A stretch of 64,000 bases of DNA, taken from assembly GCF_000769915.1 (NCBI RefSeq), contig NZ_JRLV01000020.1:1-64000 (forward strand), written 5' to 3'. This DNA comes from Flavobacterium beibuense F44-8. Its GTDB lineage: Bacteria > Bacteroidota > Bacteroidia > Flavobacteriales > Flavobacteriaceae. The notes below the pieces were generated by a model. That model did no database searches, had not been told where the DNA came from, and saw only the letters and a program-made list of their open reading frames with translations. Of the stretch, positions 9,137-19,159 are shown piece by piece (positions within the stretch are counted from its first letter, which is position 1; every line of letters begins with the position of its first letter). The translations under genes were made by a program, and so were the position numbers.

Positions 9137-12100
9137 CCTGCGTTTTTCTGAATATATTCCGTTGGTGTTAAGGAATATATCTCTTTAAAGCACTTTGTAA
9201 AGTACGACGGACTTCCAAATCCTGTTTTATAGGCAACTTCAGATATATTGTAGTTTTCATGAAGTAATGAAACGGCTTTTTTAAGTCGGTACACCTTTAC
9301 AATTTCACCTGTACTCATATTAGTAATTGACTTAATTTTTCGGTGTAAACTCGTTCTACTCATGTTTAATGAGGAAGCAAGTTCTTCCACACTGAAGGTT
9401 TCATCGTCCAGCCTGCTATCAATAACATCATACATTTTTTGCAGGAACGGATCTTCTGCCGCAGTAATTTCCTGTTCGGTTTCCTGAGGTAATAATTGCA
9501 GTTGCTTATATAAAAAGTTGCGTTGTTTATTTTGAAGTTCAAGCCTGTTTTCTATACGCAATAAAAGTTCTGAGATATTAAAGGGTTTGGTAATATAATC
9601 ATCTGCACCATAGGACAGCCCTTCCAGTTTACTTCCCAAATCTGATTTTGCAGTAAGGAGTATAGCCGGAATATGACTGGTATTAATATCTGATTTTAAA
9701 TACTTACACATTTCAAAGCCATCCATACCTTCCATGAGCACATCACTTAAAATCAAATCGGGCATAATACTCAATGCCAAATCTATCCCCGCACGCCCGT
9801 CTAAAGCATGATGCACATAGTAATGAGATTTAAGACTGCCTTCAATAAATACTGCAAGCTCCTTATTATCCTCTACCAGTAATATAACAGGCTTATCTGA
9901 AGATGCCTCTGTATTTTCATCTTCAACCACCTGAAGTTCAGGTATAGCTGTTACAGTTTCAGCCGCCTTTTTGTATGGAAGTGAAACTGTAAACAATGTA
10001 CCATGATTCTGTTGTGTATCACTACTTGTAAAAGTTATTGCACCCTCCTGCAGTTCAACCAATTCTTTTACCAATGATAACCCAATACCTGTACCTATCT
10101 CTTTCTTTTCTCCGTCAATATGATAAAACCTATTAAAAATATTAGGCTGTTCTTCTTTTGGAATACCTCTACCTGTATCCTGGACTTCAAGAGCTATTCC
10201 ACTATCGGTCTCAATTAGCCTTACAAAAACTTTATCCCCTATATAACTGTATTTTAATGCATTTGATAAAAGATTATAAAGTATTCTTTCCAGTATATCA
10301 GGCGCAAAAAAGTATTCGGCTGTTTGTGGGCCTTCAAAAACAACCTCATTATTTTTAGCCGATGCTTCCTCACTAAAAACATTAATTACCTGTTTAACAG
10401 CTGTAACAATGTCTCCCCATAACATATAAGGTTTCAAAGCGCCTGCTTCGAGCTTAGCAATATCCAGTAACTGATTGGTTAGGTTTAACAGGCTATTGGC
10501 ATTTTTACTTATAATAGATAATAGCTGTTCCTGCTGATTTTTATCATCAATGTTTTTTAACTGCTCAGCCGGTCCCATAATGAGGGTAAGCGGAGTTCTT
10601 AACTCATGGGTTATGTTAGAAAAGAAACGGCTTTTTACCTCATCCATCTCCCTTAACTGTTGTGCTTCTTTCTGTTTAAGCAGTATCTCATTTTTTACCA
10701 ATCCCTGTTTTATACTGTAAGTAATAAACAATACGGTTAATGCAACAGTCGCAATAATATATAATGTAAATGCCCACCATGTTTTCCACCATGGAGGAGA
10801 AATCCTAATAGCAATGGCTTTAATTTTAGTACTCCATTTTCCGGTTGTATTAGTAGCATTTACCTCAAACTGATAATTTCCGGGAGGTACTTTTGTATAA
10901 ATAGCTTCTCTTTTTTTACCTGCAATTATCCAGTCATTATCATAGCCTTTTAGCCTATAGCGGTATTGTATATCCTGTGGTTGGCTAAATTCAAGTGCTG
11001 CATATTCTACCGATAGTGTGTTTTGGTTATAAGGCAAGTCAATACTGGTAATGGTATTTTCGGCTTCAGCACTCTCCCCTGTAAAAGGCTCGTTATTAAT
11101 TTTAATACCCGTTATAGCTGTATTGGGGTTGTATAAATCATTTGTTATGGACAGCGGATTAAACACTACGCCACTTTCTATACCACCAAATGCGATTTTA
11201 CCATCAGGAAATGAAAACTGATGAAACCTGTTGAACTCATAACATGGTAACCCATGGCGTTCGGTAAACGTTCTTACCTCTAGCGATTTTGGGTCAAACC
11301 TACACAAGCCTTTGTTAGTACCCATCCATACATAATCTTCACTATCGGTTAAAACCGAATAGATTATGTTATCGGGCAACCCGTCTTCAACAGAGTAAAG
11401 TTTAGTTTTATGGGTATTACTATCAAAACTTAAAAGTCCCTGTGAAGTTGCAATCCAAAAAAGGTTTGTCTGTTTTCTGTCGGGCATAATACCATACAGC
11501 TTATTTACAGGTAGCGAATTGGGCTCATCTTTTGCAAAATGTTCAATAGTACCCTTTTTAACATCAATATGAAGTAAGCCACTATATTCAGTCGTAACCC
11601 ATAGTTTATTATCTCTTGCTAATATGCCTGAAGGATAAGCAATAAAACCTAATGTATTTTTAACCTGTTGAGTAGTAAATAGTTTTTCCCAGCCAGACAT
11701 ATCTTTCTTACAGCCATAAATATTGTTATCTTCATCTATAACTATAAGCCTGTTATCGTTTGATAATGTTATCCCTTTTATCGGAATGAATTCTCCATAC
11801 ACCTCGGTAGGAAGAACAGGAAGTTTTTGCGGTTTCTTGTCAGAATCATCAAAATAGCCTACCGTTCTGTTCATGGCAATCCATGTTATGCCTCTTTTAC
11901 CATCGTGTACCGAGCGAAGATAATAAGCCGGAGGTAAAAGCCCCCTGTCGGTAGCACTTATATTAAAAAAATTGTATACGGATATTCCCAGTTCTTTTTC
12001 AAGCAGGTCTACCGCAAAATCTTTATTATACTTAAAAACGTCAAAGTCTATTTGGAAATCTATTTGGTATATTCCGCCCGTATTAGCCCCAAGCCATAAA

Positions 12101-13059
12101 AGCCCCGACCCGTCTACCAGTAATGCCTGAGTATCCCTATCGTTTATACCATCAATATAAGTACTTTTTTCAATACCCCGTTTATCGTCATAGCTGTATA
12201 TTGTTTTGTTTATCTGAAAATATACTTTACCATCGGGCGCTTCGGTAAGCAGTTTACCGTTAAAGGAAGCTTTTTCGGGTAAACTCAACTTACTGTATGT
12301 CTTTTTTGTTGTATCAAAAAAGTATAAATTGTTTCTATCCAGCCATATCAGTTCACCATTTTTTCTTTCGGTAATTCGCGGAACCTCTTCACCAAAGTCA
12401 AAGTTATTATTAAAATCAGTGTTGTAATGAAGTTCAAACTTTTCAAACTTTTTTTGTGATGCATTATATAGGCTTAACCCTTTATAGGTTAACACCCACA
12501 TGTTTTTCTTACTGTCTTCCATTAGGGTTAAAACAGTAGTGTCATTAAATTCATATTGTGATACTTTAGCCTTTTCCTGTCCTTTTTCAGGAAGCATAAA
12601 GTTAAACACAGTATTTTCTTTACCTGCAAACCAAAAAGAACAATCAGAAGCTGCCTGCCATCCCCTCCTGTATATTGCCAGTTTGTTATAGTCCAGAAAA
12701 TCGGTTGTAAGGATATGATTTATTTTGTGGCTTGCCATATCAAAAACATCTATGGCGCCACTATCATATCTAAGCCATAAATTATTATGCTTATCTTTTA
12801 TACACTGGGTAATAAAATTAGACGAAATGGATGTAGTATCATTAGGTTTATTCTGGAAGATTTTAAACTGATGTCCGTCATACCTTGCCAGTCCATTATG
12901 GGTACTCACCCAGATAAAACCATCCTTATCTTCAACAATACCCGAAACGAATGACTGAGGCAAACCGTCTGACACAGAAATATGCCTTATATTCTGAGAA
13001 AACAGTATACAGGGAAATAATAAAAACAGGGGTGCTATTTTTTTTATTAACTCTTTCAA
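9133..13059 (-). CDS. Hybrid two-component system regulator (propeller sensor, kinase, receiver, AraC)
   Basis: 1308 residues, the single-chain HTCS architecture used by Bacteroidota to control glycan-utilisation genes. Signal peptide 1-22; two-component-propeller repeats about 23-620; Y_Y_Y domain about 665-745; one membrane span about 755-780; HisKA with His818 in NITHELRTPL; HATPase to about 1035 (DTGRGIP, GTGIGLSL); receiver about 1070-1185 with Asp1106 (LILSDVLMEG); AraC HTH about 1215-1305 (SVEELASSLNMSRTSLHRKI). The start is TTG at 13059, because an in-frame TAA lies just upstream and no ATG precedes the signal peptide. The sensor is expected in the periplasm. Its position next to a PNGase F-like gene suggests it senses an N-glycan fragment (inference). 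Confidence 0.9.
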   Translation of the reverse strand: MKELIKKIAPLFLLFPCILFSQNIRHISVSDGLPQSFVSGIVEDKDGFIWVSTHNGLARYDGHQFKIFQNKPNDTTSISSNFITQCIKDKHNNLWLRYDSGAIDVFDMASHKINHILTTDFLDYNKLAIYRRGWQAASDCSFWFAGKENTVFNFMLPEKGQEKAKVSQYEFNDTTVLTLMEDSKKNMWVLTYKGLSLYNASQKKFEKFELHYNTDFNNNFDFGEEVPRITERKNGELIWLDRNNLYFFDTTKKTYSKLSLPEKASFNGKLLTEAPDGKVYFQINKTIYSYDDKRGIEKSTYIDGINDRDTQALLVDGSGLLWLGANTGGIYQIDFQIDFDVFKYNKDFAVDLLEKELGISVYNFFNISATDRGLLPPAYYLRSVHDGKRGITWIAMNRTVGYFDDSDKKPQKLPVLPTEVYGEFIPIKGITLSNDNRLIVIDEDNNIYGCKKDMSGWEKLFTTQQVKNTLGFIAYPSGILARDNKLWVTTEYSGLLHIDVKKGTIEHFAKDEPNSLPVNKLYGIMPDRKQTNLFWIATSQGLLSFDSNTHKTKLYSVEDGLPDNIIYSVLTDSEDYVWMGTNKGLCRFDPKSLEVRTFTERHGLPCYEFNRFHQFSFPDGKIAFGGIESGVVFNPLSITNDLYNPNTAITGIKINNEPFTGESAEAENTITSIDLPYNQNTLSVEYAALEFSQPQDIQYRYRLKGYDNDWIIAGKKREAIYTKVPPGNYQFEVNATNTTGKWSTKIKAIAIRISPPWWKTWWAFTLYIIATVALTVLFITYSIKQGLVKNEILLKQKEAQQLREMDEVKSRFFSNITHELRTPLTLIMGPAEQLKNIDDKNQQEQLLSIISKNANSLLNLTNQLLDIAKLEAGALKPYMLWGDIVTAVKQVINVFSEEASAKNNEVVFEGPQTAEYFFAPDILERILYNLLSNALKYSYIGDKVFVRLIETDSGIALEVQDTGRGIPKEEQPNIFNRFYHIDGEKKEIGTGIGLSLVKELVELQEGAITFTSSDTQQNHGTLFTVSLPYKKAAETVTAIPELQVVEDENTEASSDKPVILLVEDNKELAVFIEGSLKSHYYVHHALDGRAGIDLALSIMPDLILSDVLMEGMDGFEMCKYLKSDINTSHIPAILLTAKSDLGSKLEGLSYGADDYITKPFNISELLLRIENRLELQNKQRNFLYKQLQLLPQETEQEITAAEDPFLQKMYDVIDSRLDDETFSVEELASSLNMSRTSLHRKIKSITNMSTGEIVKVYRLKKAVSLLHENYNISEVAYKTGFGSPSYFTKCFKEIYSLTPTEYIQKNAG

Positions 13060-13230
13060 AGCGGGTAATTTTTAAGGTATGGTTTATGTAAAATCTCACC
13101 CGCAAGATAGTTAATTAAATGTTAAGGGTTTAAAATTTTACTAATATCAGCATGGTTTCCGTGGCTTTTTAACAAGAAGCAAAAAAAAATACGTTTTAGT
13201 AACAAAATGTATAATTAATTACCATAAAAA

Positions 13231-13250
13231 AAGGGAGCCGAAGCTCCCTT
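13231..13250 (-). terminator. Rho-independent terminator of the efflux operon
   Basis: An 8-bp perfect stem (aagggagc / gctccctt) with a cgaa loop is followed on the minus strand by a run of T. It lies 26 bases beyond the stop of the adaptor gene ending at 13276. Confidence 0.9.
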
Positions 13251-13275
13251 ACCAAATCAACCAACCTGCCTCAAA

Positions 13276-14364
13276 TTAATTCAAGGCTGAACCTTCTCTT
13301 ATTTCTTCACTGGCAAGTTTAACCAGCTTATCATTTTCTTTTAAGCTATCGCTGTAAATCTCAACCTTATCACCTTCTGTTCTTCCTTTTTTCACAGTAA
13401 CTCTGTGGGCTTTTCCGTTAACCGATTGCACCACAAAAGTACCTTCGCTGTAGGTTACTACCGCCGACTTAGAAACCACAAACGTACTGTCTGCAGATTT
13501 TAATGGAAGGGTTACCTCGGCAACCATTCCCGGCATTAATAAAGTATTGTTCTCAATATCCATCTCCACCCTTTCAGATCGTAGCCTTGCATCAAGCGCG
13601 CCCGACATCCTTGCAATTTTTGCTTTAAACGTTTGGTTAGGCAGTGACCTTACCGTAAAGCTTATACTGTCACCATGTTTAAGGTAAGCCGCATACGTCT
13701 CGGGCACTGCTACCGAAAGACGAAGTTTTTTATCATCCTGAACGGTTAGTAACGGTAGTTCCGAGCCTTTACCGGCAGGCCCTACATAAGCACCAGTGTT
13801 AATGTTACGGGCTGTTACCACTCCGTCAAAAGGTGCTCTTATCTGTAAATAGCTCTGCATTATCTGTACCTCCTTATAGGCTGCTTTTGCAGCCTGAAGT
13901 TTAGCATAGTCAGAATTTTTGCGTGACAGTGCTACCTCAAGGTCATTTTTAGAAATAGTACCTTCTACCTTACTGGTTTCCAAAAAGCGGTTATAGGTAC
14001 TGTTACTTGCAGTATATATTGCTTCCTGACTGTGTAATTGTGATTCGGCAGCGGCGAGTTGCGAACTAATCTCAGGCGCTTCAAGTTCAATAAGAAGCTG
14101 TCCTTTTTTCACTTTGCTCCCTATATCTACCTTAAGGTCTTTTACATAGCTGCTCACTTTAGCATACAGGTCTACATATTGAAAACCTGTCATTTCTGCC
14201 GGAATGGAAACACTTGAAGAAAGTATTTCCTTTTGCAAATTAAATGTTTCTAAAACGGGAGCCTTACTTTCTGTAACGGCTTCCTTATCTGTTTTTCCGC
14301 AGCCTGCCATTAATAAGAGCAAACCCGGTAATAGTATGGTGTTTTTAACTGAATATCTTTTCAT
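13276..14364 (-). CDS. RND efflux periplasmic adaptor (membrane fusion) lipoprotein
   Basis: 362 residues from the ATG at 14364, one base after the stop of the RND gene. A longer in-frame start at 14460 would lie inside that gene and would lack a signal peptide. The N-terminus is a lipoprotein signal with lipobox LLMAGC. A biotinyl/lipoyl-like hairpin domain follows (VKDLKVDIGSKVKKGQLLIEL ... IRAPFDGVVTARNINTGAYV, given here as separate parts), flanking a short alpha-helical hairpin. The end is a beta-barrel/membrane-proximal domain. It should bridge the inner-membrane RND pump to TolC. Last gene of the tolC-RND-adaptor operon. The substrate is not identified; the His-rich loop in the pump hints at metal. 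Confidence 0.88.
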   Translation of the reverse strand: MKRYSVKNTILLPGLLLLMAGCGKTDKEAVTESKAPVLETFNLQKEILSSSVSIPAEMTGFQYVDLYAKVSSYVKDLKVDIGSKVKKGQLLIELEAPEISSQLAAAESQLHSQEAIYTASNSTYNRFLETSKVEGTISKNDLEVALSRKNSDYAKLQAAKAAYKEVQIMQSYLQIRAPFDGVVTARNINTGAYVGPAGKGSELPLLTVQDDKKLRLSVAVPETYAAYLKHGDSISFTVRSLPNQTFKAKIARMSGALDARLRSERVEMDIENNTLLMPGMVAEVTLPLKSADSTFVVSKSAVVTYSEGTFVVQSVNGKAHRVTVKKGRTEGDKVEIYSDSLKENDKLVKLASEEIREGSALN

Positions 14365-14365
14365 A

Positions 14366-17300
14366 TTATCTTTCTGATGGTGATACATAAAACTTACTTT
14401 CTTCATCCTCCGGATCAAGTGATACCGACTGAGTACTTGCTTTACCCTGTGCCCATGCAAATATTAACGGAAGGATTACCAGTACTGTAAAGGTTGAGAA
14501 CATTAGTCCGCCAATTACGGCTCTACCCAGTGGAGAAACCTGTTCACCACTTTCCCCGTGTCCTATAGCCATTGGTAGCATACCGGCAATCATAGCCACA
14601 CTGGTCATAATAATAGGCCTTAAACGTATAGATGCTGCCTCTCTTGCTGCCTGTAGTGCATTACCGCTAACCATGCGGAGCTGTTCGGCATTAGTTACCA
14701 GGAGTACTGCATTGGCAATAGATACACCAACCGACATAATTATACCCATATACGACTGTAAGTTAAGTGTAGAGCCTGTTGCCAATAGCAGTAATAATGC
14801 TCCCAGTACTACCGCAGGTACCGTAGTAAGTACAACAAGCGAAACTTTAAATGACTGGAAGTTTGCCGAAAGCATAAGGAAGATAACCACAATGGCTACC
14901 AGTAATCCTACCCTAAGGCTATCCATAGTTTCACTTAGTACTTTACTAAGTCCTATCGGTTCTATAAAGAGTCCCCTTGGCAATTCGCCAAGAGAAGCGA
15001 TGATTTTATTTACTTCGTTTGAGGCCGTACCTAAGTTGGTATGGTCTATATTGGCAGTAATGGAGATATAAGGCATAGCCCCAACATTATCATTCTGACC
15101 ATGCGTTTCGCCTTCGGTAATGGTAGCCACATCACTAAGTACAGGTCTTGCCGAATTTCGTAATACCGGAATTTCAGATATATCCTGTTTTGTGTTCATT
15201 TTATCTAAAGGCACCTGTACCTGTACACTGTAAGCCAATCCGGCTTTTTCGTCAATCCAGGTGTTCTTTTCGGTGTAACGCGATGAAGATGTAGATGCGA
15301 TAAGCGAACGTGAAATATCGCTCATATCCACCCCAAGTTGTGCTGCCTTAACCCGGTCTATATTAATATCCAGTGCCGGATAGTGAATAGACTGTGCAAT
15401 TTGTACATCCCTAAAATATTCTACATCACGCATTTTTGCCATAATCTTTTCGGCATACTCTTCATTGCGCTTTTTGTCTTTACCTGCCAATCGTATCTCT
15501 ATTGGTGTAGGCGATCCTTGGCTCAATACCTTATCGGTAAGTTCTATCGGTTCAAAAGACATTCTCATATCGGGCACAGCCTTTTTGATTCTTGCCCTAA
15601 GTTCATCCTTAAAGTCATCCATATCGGCATGGTAATCTTTAAGCGATACCTGTAGTACTGCCTCATGCGGACCAGCCATAAAAAGATAAATAGGGTTTAC
15701 CGAAAATAACGACGGGTGTGTCCCCACATACATAGAGGAGATACCTATATGTTCCTGCCCTACCATGTTTTCCACTTCGTGGAGCACCGTAATAGCTTTC
15801 TCTTCAGTACGTTCCAAACGGGTACCATCGGGAGCACGAAGCCTCAACTGGAACTGGGTTGAGTTTACCTTAGGAAATACATCCTGACCTATTACACCCA
15901 GTATCATAACTGCTATAGCTGTTACCCCAACCAGATAGCCAATTCCAATAGCTTTTCTTTTTGGCATAAGCCTGTCAATAAGCCTCATAAAGCCCATTCT
16001 GAATTTTTCAAAACGGCTTATTTTTCCGTTATCGTCATAATCTTTACGTTCAGAGTATGCTTGTTTTTCGGCAGCTGCTTCTTTCTCATTATGTGAATGT
16101 GCATGGTCGTGTTTTGCATGTCCGCCCTCTTTCATTAACCAGTTGGCCATAACAGGCACAAAGGTTTGTGATAAAAGGAATGAGGTAATCATGGAGAACC
16201 CAATTGCCAATGCAAGTGGCAAGAATAAGGCTCCCGGTATACCCGTCATGGTAAATGCCGGAGCAAATACCGATAGTATACAAAGTAATATTAAAAGCTT
16301 AGGCAAAGCTATTTCCTTACAGGCATCCCAAATGGCCAGGGCCTTGGGCTTGCCCATATCGAGGTGTTGGTGAATATTCTCAATGGTTACGGTACTCTCA
16401 TCCACCAGTATACCTATGGCAAGTGCCAGTCCGCTCAGGGACATAAGGTTAATGGTTTGCCCAAATAGTTTCAGGAAGAAAACACCCGATATGACTGATA
16501 TTGGTATTGTAAGGATTACAATAAGTGCTGCACGCCTGTCACCAAGGAAGAGGATAACCATTAGCCCGGTAAGTACCGCCCCTATAACTCCTTCGGTAAT
16601 AAGACTTTTAACCGAGTTGATAACATATACCGACTGGTCAAACTCATAACTCACTTTCACGTCTTCCGGCAGGGTACTTTGTATTTTAGGCAGTGCCTTT
16701 TTAAGGTTCTTAACTACCTCCCATGTAGAGGCATCTCCGGCTTTTGCAATATTAATGTAAACTGATCTTTTTCCGTTTACCAGTGCATAACCGGTGGTAA
16801 CATCGGCACCGTCTTTTACGGTAGCCACATCACCAAGGTACAGGTTTTGAACTCCGCCTTTAAATAGCGGTATTTTTTCAAAATCCTTTATATTCTTTAT
16901 GGTATTATTGGTTGGGGTCAAATAATTTATATCACCCACCCTTACATTACCCGGAGGTGCTGTTTGATTGTTTAGTCTTATAGCCTCTACAACCTGGTCT
17001 GGCGTTAGGTTATGTGCCCTAAGTTGCGCAGGGTCTACATTGATCTCGATAGTCCTTGGGCTTCCTCCGAAGGGTGCCGGAGACAATAAGCCCGGAATTG
17101 AGGTAAACGACGAACGCACGTATACGTTTGCCAAATCCTGAAGCTCGTTATTACTGCGTTCCTTACTGCTCAATACCAATTGCCCGATAGGGAGCGTAGA
17201 CGAGTCAAAACGGATAACAAACGGTGGTTGTGACCCCGGTGGGAAAATAGCCTGTATCCTGTTTGCCAGTGCACTTAATTCGGCTGCTGCCTGTGCCATA

Positions 17301-17599
17301 TTAGTGTCTTCATAATAGCTTACTTTCATTAGAGTAAGCCCCTGAAGATTTTTGGTTTCAATGGATTTTACACCATTGGCAAACAACATTATATTGATAT
17401 AGTTTTTTGCAAAGTAAGATTCCATCTGGTCGGGCGTGTAACCTGCAAAAGGATGTGCCAGGTAAAGTACCGGCATGTTCATTTTTGGCAGGATATCCAC
17501 CTTAACCGTTCTCACTGCCCCAATACCGAAAAAGAATAATCCGGCAACGAGCACGAGTATGGATATGGGTTTGCGAAGTGCAAATCGGATTAAATTCAT
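14366..17599 (-). CDS. RND family efflux permease with His-rich, EF-hand-like cytoplasmic insert
   Basis: 1077 residues, full length for an AcrB/CusA-type proton-driven pump, with about 12 membrane spans in two homologous halves and two periplasmic porter domains. The TM4 motif is GILVDESTVTIEN, so the usual Asp-Asp pair of HAE1 pumps is Asp400-Glu401. Between TM6 and TM7 the loop carries HAKHDHAHSH (494-503) and then DYDDNGKISRFE (520-531), which matches the 12-residue EF-hand pattern D-x-D-x-N-G-x-I-x-x-x-E. Metal sensing or binding by this loop is inferred. It lies 12 bases downstream of tolC and 1 base upstream of the adaptor start, so the three genes are one transcription unit. Confidence 0.92.
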   Translation of the reverse strand: MNLIRFALRKPISILVLVAGLFFFGIGAVRTVKVDILPKMNMPVLYLAHPFAGYTPDQMESYFAKNYINIMLFANGVKSIETKNLQGLTLMKVSYYEDTNMAQAAAELSALANRIQAIFPPGSQPPFVIRFDSSTLPIGQLVLSSKERSNNELQDLANVYVRSSFTSIPGLLSPAPFGGSPRTIEINVDPAQLRAHNLTPDQVVEAIRLNNQTAPPGNVRVGDINYLTPTNNTIKNIKDFEKIPLFKGGVQNLYLGDVATVKDGADVTTGYALVNGKRSVYINIAKAGDASTWEVVKNLKKALPKIQSTLPEDVKVSYEFDQSVYVINSVKSLITEGVIGAVLTGLMVILFLGDRRAALIVILTIPISVISGVFFLKLFGQTINLMSLSGLALAIGILVDESTVTIENIHQHLDMGKPKALAIWDACKEIALPKLLILLCILSVFAPAFTMTGIPGALFLPLALAIGFSMITSFLLSQTFVPVMANWLMKEGGHAKHDHAHSHNEKEAAAEKQAYSERKDYDDNGKISRFEKFRMGFMRLIDRLMPKRKAIGIGYLVGVTAIAVMILGVIGQDVFPKVNSTQFQLRLRAPDGTRLERTEEKAITVLHEVENMVGQEHIGISSMYVGTHPSLFSVNPIYLFMAGPHEAVLQVSLKDYHADMDDFKDELRARIKKAVPDMRMSFEPIELTDKVLSQGSPTPIEIRLAGKDKKRNEEYAEKIMAKMRDVEYFRDVQIAQSIHYPALDINIDRVKAAQLGVDMSDISRSLIASTSSSRYTEKNTWIDEKAGLAYSVQVQVPLDKMNTKQDISEIPVLRNSARPVLSDVATITEGETHGQNDNVGAMPYISITANIDHTNLGTASNEVNKIIASLGELPRGLFIEPIGLSKVLSETMDSLRVGLLVAIVVIFLMLSANFQSFKVSLVVLTTVPAVVLGALLLLLATGSTLNLQSYMGIIMSVGVSIANAVLLVTNAEQLRMVSGNALQAAREAASIRLRPIIMTSVAMIAGMLPMAIGHGESGEQVSPLGRAVIGGLMFSTFTVLVILPLIFAWAQGKASTQSVSLDPEDEESKFYVSPSER
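16007..16042 (-). other. EF-hand-like loop coding segment in the RND pump
   Basis: These bases encode residues 520-531 (DYDDNGKISRFE). All EF-hand positions 1, 3, 5, 6, 8 and 12 are filled by suitable residues. The His-rich segment encoded at 16091-16120 is 16 residues upstream. Flanking EF-hand helices were not established, so this is a motif match only. Confidence 0.5.
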
Positions 17600-17611
17600 T
17601 ATCTGATGCTG

Positions 17612-18994
17612 TTAGAATTCGTTAATAAAAAGATTGAAGTCGCCCGTTGCGGCTGCTTTCATCAGCAGGGCCTGCCATACATTGGTATAAATCACATCCC
17701 TATCGGTCTCTGCCCTGTTCAGGGTATACAATGCCTGTGTTACATCAACAAGGTTGGTAAGCCCGTTATTGTACAGTGCCGTGCGCTGGTTATAGGCCTG
17801 TTGTGCTGCATTTACCTGTTGCGGAGCCTCAATATAATTTTGCAATGCGTAATCTATACGGGTATTTGCAGCATCAATCTGGGTTTTAAGTTCATTGCTT
17901 ATGGCGTTGTACTCTTCCTGTAGTCCCTGTGCTATTAGCTTTTGGGCAGCCACTTTTTTAGAAGAACGGGCTATAGTGGTGAGATTCCACGTAACTCCCA
18001 CCCCCAGCAGGTAGTTGCTCCTAACGGGGTCTATACCGTCAAAATAATTTTTGGTATAAGAGTTTTGGTTTGTGGCATAGTCAGCATTAAAGCCCGAACC
18101 TCGTGACTGAAAAACACCAAACAATGAAAAAGTAGGATAGTACTCTTTTTTATATAAATTAAGCTGGCTTTTGCTTACCTCAATCCTGCTCCTGTAAAAT
18201 TCCAGTATAGGATTAAGGCTGTCGTTTTGAACCTCAGCAGTTAAAAGTCCGCCCGGTACTTTAGTCACAAAAGTGGTATCGATATCAAAATCCCTTGCTT
18301 CTATACCCATGTAGTTTGCCAGTTCATTATTTTGAATTTTTAGCTGTTGTTTTATTTGGTTTAAGGCAATTTTTGCTCTCGAAACCTCGGCTGCCGCAAG
18401 GGTTGAATCTACCCCCGGTAACAGCCCGTTCTTAACACGTACCGCTGCATTATGGTGAACCACCTCGGCACGTTCAAGATTTTTTTGCTGCGAAATCATA
18501 AGCCTGTGGCTTGCCAGCAGGTTTAAATAAGCCGCTGCGATTTTAACCTTATGGTTAAACTTTTCCTGTTCATAGTCTTTCTGGTATCTCGTGGCATCGG
18601 CTTTAGCAATTTTAATACGTTGCTTAGCCCTCCCGAAAGTGAAAAAGTCCCAGTTGACATTTACAAGATACAGCGCACCAAAGGCAGCATTCCAGTTTTG
18701 TTCAGCCAGCGGAAGCCCAGATGAGGCTACCCCCAGTCCGCCAAAACCATATAACGGACCGTTTTGACCGTTAACGGTACCATAGTCCTGTTGTGCTGCC
18801 AAAGTTAAGTTAGGCAGGTATTCCCTTTTAGCCTGCTTTACCGTTTGCTGTGCGGCATCGCTGTAGTTTTGTTTGGCATGAATAATGCCGTAGTTAGACA
18901 TTCCTGTATCTATTGCATCTTTAAGTGTGAGGGTTTGCGAATTCCCCCAAACGGAATAAAAAAGCAGTAACAAGATAATTTTCCTGAAGTACAT
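17612..18994 (-). CDS. TolC-family outer membrane efflux protein
   Basis: 460 residues with a signal peptide (to about GNSQ, residue 20) and two outer-membrane-efflux repeats of long amphipathic helices, typical in length for TolC/OprM-like channels. TLKDAIDTGMSN near the N-terminus is the family's usual first helix (L-x-x-A-I-x-x-x-x-x-N). There is no lipobox. First gene of the efflux operon, followed at 12 bases by the RND gene. Its promoter must lie in 18995-19159, shared with the divergent LytS/LytR genes and containing a perfect inverted repeat. Confidence 0.9.
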   Translation of the reverse strand: MYFRKIILLLLFYSVWGNSQTLTLKDAIDTGMSNYGIIHAKQNYSDAAQQTVKQAKREYLPNLTLAAQQDYGTVNGQNGPLYGFGGLGVASSGLPLAEQNWNAAFGALYLVNVNWDFFTFGRAKQRIKIAKADATRYQKDYEQEKFNHKVKIAAAYLNLLASHRLMISQQKNLERAEVVHHNAAVRVKNGLLPGVDSTLAAAEVSRAKIALNQIKQQLKIQNNELANYMGIEARDFDIDTTFVTKVPGGLLTAEVQNDSLNPILEFYRSRIEVSKSQLNLYKKEYYPTFSLFGVFQSRGSGFNADYATNQNSYTKNYFDGIDPVRSNYLLGVGVTWNLTTIARSSKKVAAQKLIAQGLQEEYNAISNELKTQIDAANTRIDYALQNYIEAPQQVNAAQQAYNQRTALYNNGLTNLVDVTQALYTLNRAETDRDVIYTNVWQALLMKAAATGDFNLFINEF

Positions 18995-19083
18995 TTAAAA
19001 TAATAGTTAGTAAGGATTATTAAAAAGAAATTGATTAATGCTGCACAAATGTATAATGGGCAATTGGGCATTTGCCGTTTTAA

Positions 19084-19104
19084 ATGACGAATTGAATTCG
19101 TCAT
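19084..19104. promoter_or_regulatory. Perfect 10-bp inverted repeat between tolC and lytS, candidate operator
   Basis: Arms ATGACGAATT and AATTCGTCAT flank a central G at 19094. The dyad is 90 bp from the tolC ATG and 56 bp from the lytS ATG, in a 165-bp divergent intergenic region. It is not followed by a T-tract in either direction, which argues for a protein-binding site rather than a terminator. The likely binder is the neighbouring LytTR regulator or another local repressor (inference). Confidence 0.55.
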
Positions 19105-19159
19105 GCGTTTAAGTGTATATTAAAGTATAAGTGCTTACTTTGCAGTAAAATGTAGATTA

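Noticed and set aside
14673..15071. 132-codon plus-strand frame opposite the RND gene
   Set aside because: Antisense to a well-conserved pump; no promoter or family match.
19084..19104. Possible fourth Fnr-type site
   Set aside because: The arms begin with ATGA/TCAT, but the spacing is 13 bases instead of 6, so it does not fit the Fnr pattern. Kept only as an unassigned operator.
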